Shown piece by piece: positions 39,701 to 51,700 of a DNA stretch of 64,000 nt (position 1 is its first letter; each line of letters begins with the position of its first letter). The DNA lies in contig CAIIXF020000012.1 in NCBI GenBank assembly GCA_903813345.2, positions 20,904,184 through 20,968,183 of the forward strand, given 5' to 3'. The notes below the pieces were generated by a model. That model did not search any database, was not told where the DNA came from, and saw only the letters and a list, made by a program, of their open reading frames with translations. The stretch is from Owenia fusiformis (taxonomy: Eukaryota > Annelida > Polychaeta > Sabellida > Oweniidae). The translations under genes and the position numbers were made by a program.

Positions 39701-42700
39701 CAGTCGTCACTCTAAAACTTCTATATTTGGCATAGCATCGGGCTATATGGAGGAACATTTCTATGCTTATCCCCCGCCAAAAGATCTATAACAACACAAG
39801 GCAACATCCAAAGAGAAACCCAAAACATTCCACCGTAGACATTATCAAATGTGATGAATAATGTACATGTATCTCATTACGGATGCAGGTTGTCATCGAA
39901 ATATGAAGAAAAATCATCATTGATCATGTGGTGTAAAACGTAAAGGGTTGACCCATCAAAAAGGCAAGTCTAAACTAAAAATTCTGTATTGGGGAGAACA
40001 CGTGCATGCTTTGGCTACAAGACCATGCAAAAGATGAATGAAAATATTAATTGGTTTATCTGTGCTGTTGGTAGTCTTTTTGGTGCATTTTTGAGACACC
40101 CTGTGTACTCTGGGAGTTTGTGTAGTCAAAGTGTAAACATTAGATCACAGTTTGTCTAGTAATAAGCTAAGCTCTGCATACTGTACCTTCATTGCATAGA
40201 TGACCTGTCGGTCACTTATATGCCCCATACATTGTAACATATCCAATGCTTCTAGTGCATCCTTATAGTTAATATAAATAACACACAATATTTAAAAACA
40301 TATACATCTACATATCTGTCTACACGGGCTTAATATTTCGACAACATATGGGAAACGTTTCCTACTTTTTTCATTTCATTTATTTATCATCAAATATAAT
40401 TTATTAATGCTATTCAGAAATAAAAACATATTCAGGATTAACAATGAAGAACTCGCCTTTATAATTCACCAATACATAAAAAGTGCTTGCATAAAACATT
40501 CCATGCCGATATCATGCGCGCGCGGGCTGGTGAGGAACGGTTATTTTGAATTTGAATTTGCAATATCTTTAAAAACCAAGGCGTGTTGGTATTATTGGCT
40601 CGTGCTGAGGCAAGAGCCATATCTCACTTGGGTTTAGTAGTAAGTGATAACGACAATGGACTGAGGTTTAAACGTTAGTTTACTAGTAGAAAACTTGATG
40701 GGTTAATATTTATTGACGAAAATGAGTTAATTCCTCGAGCAATAGTTTAACCCTAAGGTGTTAGTTTATAATATAATTGCGTTAGTGAGGGTTTCAAACG
40801 AAATATACGCACATTTTACAACAACACCATGAAACACTGTGCACTGATTATTGGCAACATGATTTCCTAAATACGACAGAAATACGAGCGACTTCTTGAT
40901 TTAGAATTGTGAACAATTTACAGCATTAAAAAAACTCCGAACATTTAACTATTTTACTAATATCTTCGGAGAACGAGAATCAAATTGACCCATCTTCACT
41001 TTTTGATATGTTTGAATGTTTTCTCAGAAGTCCAGGTACTCAGACCTTCACAATTTAAAGATCTTAATCAGTTCAAAATGTTCGGATTTTTTTCTACTTT
41101 TGCCGTTCGGTAAATTACAACCGCGTTGAAAGTAAGCTTGGCAATTTACTTATACAGTGAAACTTGACTTAGAAAACACTCTTCTGTAAGGAACACCTGC
41201 TTTACAAGTTATAGAACGTCTTTCATAATATGCATAAAATTTCAATTTTTCAGTCTGTATCCCTATTTATCAAAACTGCAAACATCTCCTTCACACGAGC
41301 CTTCATTTTTTTAAATGATCTCTTGTTAATATATTTGTGGATAATACTGCCTAACAAAAAAGAAATTGTGTAAATAATTGTGGACTTTAGGATGCAGTGA
41401 GTATTAAACCTCTCTCCGATTCATATATTTTGAAATTACTGCTTTTATATACCATTTAAACAACTTCCATGACTCGATTATAGTTCTTGAGAGATATTGC
41501 GCCAAGCTTCCCGAGGCAACTACAATTGAGCTAAATTGCCTATGGGTGTCCTATAGGTCTTCTCTTGGGGGTTTCTCCATTTGCTGAAACCCATGGGATT
41601 GTCATTTGGCCTATTAGAGGGGAATACATTGGGTGATATGAATGATGGTGCATTAGTGCTCAAATATGTCTCTAGAGCTGTTCTGAAACACGTAATATTC
41701 ATTATTGGAATTGTTTATTTTACGGATGTCTTTAAATAACCCTTAGCTTACATGGTCAACTAGGAAGTGTAACTGGGCAACTCGGAAATAAAATCAAATT
41801 TTCATTTAGGTCAAAGGTCAAGAACAAGGTGAAATCTTGAGTTTTCACTATTTTCCCACTTTTTAAGTCGTCCTTCGGTATTTTATCTCGGTCTTTTTTC
41901 ATCATATTCCTTGTAAACAAATCTAATTCCGTTTTTTAGGAAATGGTGTCTAAAAGTAGGTCAACATAAAAATGTTCTTCAAATTTATCGTGTGAGTTAT
42001 GAAATATGTGTGGAAAATACGATCCGATTTCCAATTCGGCAGTTATGGCGTTTTGAAATCTCAAAAGTCGCTATTTTGGTATCCCATGTTAAGTCAATGG
42101 GGCCGAAGAAAATTTAAATTGTAAAAACGCGGGATACAGCTCTATAATTACGATTTGGTGAACAAGAGTCAACAGTTATTGAAAAAAGTTGATAAGACTA
42201 TAAACATCCTGAATGCAATGATCATCAATGGTACCAATTTAATCATCCTCCGATCACAGGGCTTCAAAATCCAGAATATATTCTTTCTTTTCGTTTTTAC
42301 CCCCTGCGATAAGCAGTTAGAAATTCCCCGATTAAGAACTCGCAGTCTGGTTGGCTGTTGCAACACTGCGACAGAAATCATGTCATTGCGCATAATTAGA
42401 TCACGTGATTCAGTTAAATCGGGCGCTTCCAAACTGGTTATACCAGGGGGGAAGAAGGAGGTATGGATTCTGGACACCTGCTAAGGAGGATGCAATTTAA
42501 TTTGAAAAGCATCTCTGTTCTCTGCTCGAGAAAGAATCGTTGAGATAAGCCCGGTATACACCAATGGGGCAAAATCCCACTTGCCCCATCGAGTCCCATC
42601 TTGCCCCATCGAATCCCAATTTGCCCCATCGAATCCCACGAAGTCCCATGGGACCTTGATGACTTTGCCCCATCGTGCCCCATGGAGTCCCATCAAGTCC

Positions 42701-45700
42701 CATGGAGTCCCATCAAATCCCACCGTGTCCCATTGGTGTATGCCGGGCTTCACACAACACGTCATATGATCGAAAATCCCACGATACCCCATGAAAAGAA
42801 TGAACATGTTCATTCTCGATGGGACTCCATGGGACTTCGTGGGATTTTGCCCCATCTTGCCCCATCGAGTCCCACCGAGTCCCACGTGGGACTTCATGGG
42901 ACCTCATGGGACCTCGTGGGACTCGATGGGGCAAAATCCCACGGAGTCCCATGGAGTCCCACGGACTTCATGGGGCAAAATCCCAAAAGGTCCCACGAGG
43001 TCCCACGCAATGTTAAGTCTATGGAGGTCCCAACTTGCCCCATTGGTGTATACCGGGCTTTAGATAACTCAAATACCATTTATGGACCAACGTATGGAAT
43101 AATGTCCAAGACTTATATCTTATGGGCAAAGGGCCTCTGTTCAAGGAGGAATTTTTTTTCATTATAAATGGTATATTTGAAAATTCAAATATTGGTTGAC
43201 GGATTTGGTTCAAATTTCATATGCTAGCGCTTAAGGGACATTGACATAAGACTCTTCTCAAGAAAGAATAATTAAGATCAATTCAAAGCGGCTGCCATTT
43301 TTCATAAAAATATAATTTATAACAACTTCAATAACACAAATACCAGCCACTATACAGGGCGTTTCAAAAAACGCAACAAATAAATAAATCGTAAAACATC
43401 AAAACCAATGATGACTGTATTGATATCATTCAATGTACCATGAAGCCACATTTCTCCTCTTTTCAATGATATATCATTTATTTCCATAGGGTGACTGACT
43501 GATCAGTCTTTTTGCACATTGGGTCAAAATAGGTTTGGGACCAAGTTTTAGACATTGGAAAAATTCATCGCACAGGCCTGATGCTAAACTTGGCAAAGAA
43601 ACGACACGGTGATTACTGCATTGATTTCATTTTATCATAACGCTACATTTCTCCTCTTCAGTCATATGTCATTTATTTACATTGGGGCGTGTAGGGGTGA
43701 ATGATCATGTTTTGCAGTTTGCACAATGGGCCAAAATCGGCTAAGAAACAAGTTTTGAACATTGCAAAAACCAGTGCAGGGGCCCAGGTCCTATTGGAAG
43801 AAGGTGTGGCAGTTGTGGCATAGACAATTAAGTGTTCATATTCATAATCTTGCAAGATTACATCACACATCCCTTCACGTGACCACCATTTCTTTCTTCA
43901 CAGAGATGGGCTCATCTATCCATGTCATGCAGAGCTCTTTGAGTCCTCTGTGAGTTATGGGTGGAGTCCTGGCTGTTGATGATTCTTTTTTATGTGTTGC
44001 AATGTTGTGAAGGGTAGTGAACACTCTGCTCTTGAGATAGGCCCCAATGGAAAAGTCACGACTCAGACAGGTAAGGAGATCTTCCAATAGCACGATGCCC
44101 ATACACTTCAACTTTTACAATGTCTAAAACTTGGTCCAAAACTGATTTTGGCTTACTGTGCATAAGGAATGATAATTCAGCCAACCATGACCCCATGTAA
44201 ATAAATGACATATCAGAAACATAGCTTCATGATAGAGTAAATGAAACTGATGCAATCATCGCTGGTTTTGAGGTTTAATGATTTATTTTTTTGTTGCGGT
44301 TTTTTGATACGCACTGTATTTGGTCAAAATTAAGTACACTAATGTTTTCTGGTCATAAGACCTCTGCTCAAGAATTGAACACATGGCATCAAGTCACGTT
44401 GATTTTGCCAAGAAGAGACGATATTACTCTACATTTTTGTTTATTTCTATCATGCAATGTACAAAATGACAAGGAATTTAATAAAATATGCTTTGCTCTG
44501 TCGATTAGCTAGCTACATGTATTCCGTGGAGTTGCTTTTTTCTATTTGGGTCAAAAGTTAAAGTGCCTCTTGCCTCGTTATAAAATAAAGTATACACAAC
44601 TATTTAAACTATTTTTTCCTTCTTATTAGAAATCATATGTATGAATATAATTGAATAGCCAGCGCAGCTTTGTCTGTTAAGTTTGTTGAATATAATTAAC
44701 GAATTCAAATTCAAAAATGACCGTTGGTTCCACATGAACGCGTATGGTATCCCCACCGAGCGTTTTCTGCAAGCACCTTTTGCATTGGGTGAATATTCTG
44801 TCTTTACACATAGCTAAGAAAGATATGTCCAAATCCAGCCAATCCGAATAGGGTATTTCATATATATAACCCCGGGTATATAACTCGCGGATATAACTTC
44901 TGTGCATTACATAACTAACATTTTTAAATTCTAGTGAAACTAATGAAACCGATAAGCTGATAATAGTTTTATATAAGTAAAGTTCTATAAATAGTATCAT
45001 AGGGAATAACATGCCAAATGCTTATGCAGGTCAAATGGTAAGTGTTGAATGGTTGTCAAGATGACAACTTGATCCTTGCAAATTGTCTCCTTGAATATAT
45101 ATATAATAAATAAGTCATTTCATATATTTTAATTGATATTGCATAAAACATTTTGCACCGTGTGAAACTTAAGAATTTAAGCCCAAGACCCAATGCATTG
45201 TGGCTGATTCATTCCACTCAGGCGTTGTCTGCCAAACTACTTCTCAACCGTTCTTTCCAGTCCAACGAAAAAGTCGTAAAACGGGCTAAATCTGGCTGTG
45301 GTCGGGAAATATGTCTAAAATAATGAGTTACTTCGTTCATAAACAGTGTTCAATACTCCACAATATATCTCATTTGCAGTTCATTCAGATCGCACCATGT
45401 CTGTGTGCACACGTTTATGCAATTATTGATATCCGATTGCACAACGTTGTATAACGCGTCCTTAGTAGAATTGAAGTACGGCAATTACGTCCCTGGTCTA
45501 GTAGGTTATCTGAAGTACGTTGTCACACGATCCGATTACAAAACGGTATGGTCGCCATCGAATTTTCAATCATTTCAAAATTCTAAAATCACCTTCCCGT
45601 CTAAGAACGTTCATGAAGTTCGTAAATAGACCTTAGAAAGTTGCAGCTACGTTCATTCCGTTCGCACACAGTTTAGACCAGTTTTGAAGAACGCAATGGC

Positions 45701-48700
45701 AACTTGTTTGGTGTGATAGCTATATTTTGCTAACTCGTTCATATACGTTATTAATCTCAATTAGTTCTACCTCGTTCTCAATACGTACTCAGACAGATCA
45801 ACTCGTTGTAAAAGCGTCCCTAGTAGGATTGAAGTACGACGGATCCGTTCGTAGTACGTCCAGCTCGTCGTTAGTACGCTGTCACTCGTTCTAATTGTAG
45901 AATGTGGCGACCACAAGAACATTTTGAGCATCTTCTCAGTTCTAGAGGACCTACCCGCTTGAGTACGTTCGATGACGTTTGTAAATAGACCTTAAGCAGT
46001 TCTTATTACGTCCAGTCCGTTCGTACACAATTGAAGCCCGTTTTGGAGAACGTAGTGAGAACTAGTTTGGTGTGATAGTAGGGTTACCAAACGTTGCACT
46101 AGATGCTACGCATAAAACAACTCCTTTGAGATTGCAGTTCACAATGCACTGAGTACAGGGCTTCAACCTTTTATTAAATCATCGTTATAATCTGTTGTGA
46201 ATCAGATACAAATATGTGATATCATGTGAACTCTTTGTTTGACTTTATATACGTAGTGTCCATTCACAGTTTCTACTCGTATATGGGGCGATGGTCTTAA
46301 CAGAAATTCATCCTTTATTAGTCATTTTCAATGAAAAGCCAGTATGGTTCTTCAAAAATTCTGAATGAAATCTATAGAATGAACTAGTAAAATACCTTAT
46401 TTTATGGAGTACTGTATCTAGTACGATCCCTTTATATGACTTAATTAATATTTCTTCAGGAAAACGTATTTGACTCTCTACCTTGAATGGAATTTTCCCC
46501 CTGTATGACTCATCTTCGACAACAAAGGCTCTTGCATATCCATTAACCTTCATTTTGTCTACAAGTTGATAGTGACTCAAAAAGTCTACTCCTGTATCTG
46601 AAAATACAGAGGCAATCAATATGGAATGAACTCTGTTATTTGAATTGCAAGATTTGATTAATTTCTTTATAGTAAACAAAATAATTAAATACGTGTTTAC
46701 AAACTATTGTTTATTTACCAGTCTCTTCTTTTTTAGCAGCTCTTGGTTCTTTTAAATTTGATTGTTTTATAATATCTTTCATATGAGACGCCATTTTTTC
46801 ACCACCCCTTCGCATTAAGATGTTTACCCTTCTTCGCCCAGCAACTAAAATTAGATTGTATAATAGATAGTTTAGTATAATGTCACGTGATATATCAAGT
46901 CAAGGATTTACCTTACAATCCAACAATTTTTTGTTTCGCGGAATTCAAGACTCTTCTACTCGTACCTCCATAGGACACCTTTCTTGTTCATGGCTATACT
47001 GGATTTTGTCCTATTTGAACTCAGTTTTATATGTAAAGTTATTTCGTCCATTAAACAATTTGATACTATTCTTCATTCAAGATTATATAGTATATACCCT
47101 AGTTTATTTTGTCTGTACAATCTTTAAATTCCTGACATAAAGATAATGATCTTTAATTATAATTGGCGACATAACAAGTTCAAGATACAACCTAAAGTTC
47201 ATCAATCATGTTTTTAAATTATCAATTTTCTTTTTCACTTTTACACAATGGTGTTATTTTCAGAGTACGTAATCATGAGTTAATTTATTTTCAATATCAT
47301 TTGATCACTATCAATTCTGTCTGAGCTATCATGTGAAACTTTAATATACAGTTGCACAAGTACCTGTGTCAACGTCAAGATCACTATCCTCAGCAAGTTC
47401 TTCGGTGTCAACGTCCGAAGTGTATTCTGTGATAGGTTTGAAACCAACCTTCTCACCCTTGTGTTCAACTCGGATATTGTCTCCAGTTTCGTCAAACATT
47501 TTCTGTAATTAGAGATTAGATCAAAATACTATAAAAACGACATCTTTTTGTAGAAATATCTAGGAAAATAATTAATTATTTCTTTTAAGAGAATAGTTAA
47601 TTTTAATGATTTAGTGTACAAACTTTATTTGACTTTTACCTTGATCACCCTAGTGATCTGCTGCTTTCTTTGTGTTACATCAAGGCCTAGTCTTTGGAGA
47701 TCTTTTTTCTTAACTTTGGTTAGGTCAATTCTGTGGACATTTTCTTTGAGTTTGAAAATTCCATTTGTTTCCTCAAAGTAGTCCTCTTTATTCTCGTCAT
47801 CGCTAGTCCAATATAATTCAAACGATGAGTTCAAAGAGTCTGGAGGAGACTCGGGTCGCGGTCGAGATATCTGGAATCCACATGTCTATTTCAGGTTCTT
47901 CGTTTACAACAAATGTATATTTCAATCACTTCAGATAAACATAAAAATTATAATGGTACATAATATCTGATTTTTTCAATCTCAAATGACATTGAGAGTA
48001 TAGTAAATAAATAAAAAATAGGCATAAGTACTTACTGGAGCAACAAATTCAATGTCTATTAATTTCTTTCTTCGCTTTTTACTCCTCTCAAGAACTGATT
48101 CTGAAAGAATTATTGAATTGTAATAGATGTAATGGTTATGATGATAATTATAATTATATGATGATATAATTACAGGGTGGTCAAAAAACGGCAACCCTAA
48201 TTTTTCCTCATATCTTTGTCATTTTTAGATAGTATGCCCTGATATTTGGCACACATGTACATCATTCAATTTCATACTAGACTGTATTATTTCATGAAAA
48301 TTGGACTGATAGTCCCAATGTTACAGCACTTTAAACAAGGTGCCCCAGTTTTCCAATATCGTGCTGTAGGCAAACCTGCACACATTTTCCAAACATGTCA
48401 ATGACATAACTGCATTCCTCAGCAAGTATGGCCTGAACGACACATGTGATCTTTATTTTGAGGTCAAATGTCATGCTGGTGTTATTACTCTACACTCTAT
48501 CTTTGGGGTATCCCCACTGGTAAAGACTAAATGGGGCCATATCTGGGCTATGGGGTGCCCATTCATTGTCTGTTGTACTGCTGATAATGTGGTTATTGAA
48601 GTGGTCCCAAAGCCAATATTGTGCATCATTGGGTGTTTAGGGTATGGAGTTCATTTGATAGACCAGCTCAGACAGCCCGAAAGTGGCCTTATGGGGCATG

Positions 48701-51700
48701 TTGCTTAAAATGCAGTATTATTGTGATTATTAGTCTGATGGTCATGAAATATGGTAGGTTGGTAGGAAATTGAATGATGTACAAATGTGTAAAATATCAG
48801 GGAGTTATTTCTTAGAATGACAAATATCACAAAGGATCATTCTTTTTTGACCACCCTGTATAATCTTGATTAACTACCCAATTAGAAGACTTAATTTCAA
48901 ATGATTTTAATTTCGAATTATCGGTAACCTAATCCCTTGGCAATCATCCGCCGAATAGATAAATGGCTGCTGATATACTTCTGTTCCTTTTGATTGCCTT
49001 CGTTATTCTATTTACCTCCATCTTCCTCATTGTCAGCTTCATTACCATCAGCTATGTATTTTGCAACCTTCATTTCTTTCGAATCCTTTTTTTGCTTTTT
49101 CGGGTTGTTACTTTCTCCAGCCCTATGTGTTTTTCTTGGTGTTATCTGTGGTTGCTTCTGTTTTGTCTTTAGTTTGTTTCCCTCCCTTGCCGTTGTAGCG
49201 CCTTTACCGTCTACCTTCAGCTCTGTTTGAGTTTTAGTCTCGTTTACTTCACTTGATGTCTTCACTTTAGGCCTAAAGGGAATAATAATACAATATATAC
49301 AAACCCGCTGTCCGACGTTATAATTTCAATTGAAAAAGAAGTGCTGCGCAGTATTTTCAGCAGGTCGCCGCAGCAAGCACATTTTAAACTTAAATAAATT
49401 ATTAGTCTCACTCTGGACATCTCTTCATCTCTTTAACATATAGGCACATCCGTAGGCCTACTAGGGATCCAACGATACAGTGATATTTATCTTGATATAA
49501 ACGCGATTCGATTTAAATAATTTGATAGTTAATAAGTGATTATAATTTCCCGAAAACACAAAAATCATTGCATTTTTAAATACACTGTTTAGGTCTATTG
49601 CTTAAAGGTGAACATTCATTTTCGGAGTTCTTCAAACGATTTTTGATGTTTTTGGTTTGCCGTGTCAATTTATTCAGAAAGAGATATTTCACATATTTTA
49701 ACGATGCATTCATTTGAACAAAAAAAGTATTGTTAATATCGAAGATAAACGATCAATTTCAACGTATCGAATCGGAGAGGACCCCTAGTGAGCATACCGG
49801 TGCATAGAGCAATCGGGTGATACCTTACTCACTTCGAGAGCCATGTTAGATTTTGAAACTTATGGCTCTCAAACGGAGAAGTGAACAGCTGATCAATAGT
49901 GACCTTTGAAATCGAATTTAGTCGATCAGCGGCTTACTTTTGGTCTCTAACTGTGTCTTACATCAGTATCATCAATCCGTGTAAGTATTGGAGCGCTGGA
50001 GTACTTCTTTTTCGATCAAGACTTGTAAATTGTTCATCGAGTGGAAATTTTTTAGACCTATTTCCAATATGGCGGTTTGCTAGGTGCCAGATACGCAACG
50101 AACGAAATGAATTTTGAAAATTAGTTAGGTTCGGACAACCTCCGGAGATTTACGAAAATGTCCGAGCAGAAACCGCCATATTGGAATTTGGCAGTAAAAC
50201 GATTCACTCGACTAACAATTACAAGTCTTGATCGAAAAAGAAGTACTCCAGCGCTCCAATACTTACACGGATTGATGATACTGATGTAAGACACAGTTAG
50301 AGACCAAAAGTAAGCCGCTGATCGACTTAATTCGATTACAAAGGTCACAATCATTGAGCTGTCCAAATGCTCCGTGGGAAAGCTATTATATCAAAATCCA
50401 AATAGCTTTCGCAGGAAGTAAGTGATACCTACATGTACTACGAACATATGGTATATAAAAATTAAGATTATAAATGAGCCTGACTGCTGACGATCTATGA
50501 CAGACCACATATTGTTTTGTATTAAGAAGAGAAGGCTGTTTTTCTTTAAAAGTCCAAATTATGTTCGTCTTGCAACCAGAACCCCATATATCGATGAGTG
50601 TCCAAAAAGTGAACCGCTCTTTAGCAATCGATTATTTGAATCCATTGACACTACAGACTAGAGTAGCCTAATGGTATTATTAGCAGGAGGTATTAATATA
50701 AAAGAGAGTGGTTACATATTATGGGAGAACAGCACGTCAAAAAATCCTATATCAGAGCTGCACTTGAGACCTTCTTCGTATTTGTGCCATCTGGTGATAG
50801 TTATTGAAAATCAGTTTTAGACTAAAATTGCTTGCTTGGGTGTCAGGTCTCTTGACCTTTTCATTGTTGTCTGTGTATCCAAAATCACTTCCATCAAAAA
50901 TTTCAGTTTGAAGGATTAAGCGATAAGGTTACCATTGAAAACTGTTTGAAGGAGAGATGATGGGGTGGAAAACCAATCGTAAAGGATTTAAATAATTTTC
51001 GCATTAAATTGCTGTCGATCAGTGACCATTACATAAATGACCGTGTTTTTTACATCGTTTTCAATAATTGGTTTAAAAGAAAAGCAATGTTGAATTCAGT
51101 TCGCCATATCGATACCAGTTCTTTGACTTTGAACAAAAATTGCACGACATCAAACATACTTAAAGGACAAGATAATCATGTCATAGGCATACTTATCCAG
51201 AATATTGGCAATTTCGTCGCTGTACGTTGTCGATGGTTGGGCGTTAGGGTAAGGGGTTAGGTTTAGGTTTAGTGCTTAGGGTTAAAGTTAGGGTTGGGGA
51301 TATTTTGGTATACTGTTTTTAATTTGACAAAACTCGCATAATATGTAACAGATCTCGTTTTGGACACTTGTCATAATTAATCTTGAAAAATCAAGATAAA
51401 TGATGAAAATAATTGATGAAAAATCCAATTGCATCTCCCTTTGATGTCAAGTTGCGCCTTAACTCCATAACAACAATCACTCAAAAGTGTACTCAAATAT
51501 GAATTATTATTCTTACTTCTCTTTTCTAATTTTGTTTGCCTTATGGCCATCTCCAGTCTGACCACTAGATCTATATTTCTTGGTTTTTCGCTTTTTCTTT
51601 GTCTTTGTTTCAACACTTCTGTCAACTCTATCCGATTCATCAATAGTTTCATCATCTAGATGAACATTCTGATTGTCACCCAGCAAAGGTTCTTGTAGCA

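Larger units (their letters stand above)
38070..40104. mobile_element. 2-kb long-arm TIR element with two nested elements
   Basis: The ends AGGGTGTCTCAAAAATGTAC and GTGCATTTTTGAGACACCCT are inverse copies. The homology continues inward for about 300 bp in each arm (AACAGCAC..AAACCAAT, CAAAGCATG, TGACAGCCTGCATCC, GGTGGAATGT). The left arm is split between about 38130 and 38565 by a ~430-bp insertion; the centre is occupied by the 38805-39685 element. The CAGGG-type ends suggest mariner-like ancestry. No transposase was recognised. Confidence 0.75.

Noticed and set aside
42601-43167. 188-codon plus-strand ORF and several overlapping long ORFs
   Set aside because: They are translations of a 12-bp repeat in a foldback element; every frame on both strands is open for the same reason.
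48963-49230. Hydrophobic plus-strand ORFs resembling membrane proteins
   Set aside because: Antisense of the Lys/Glu-rich exon 7; hydrophobicity arises from complementing AAR/GAR codons.
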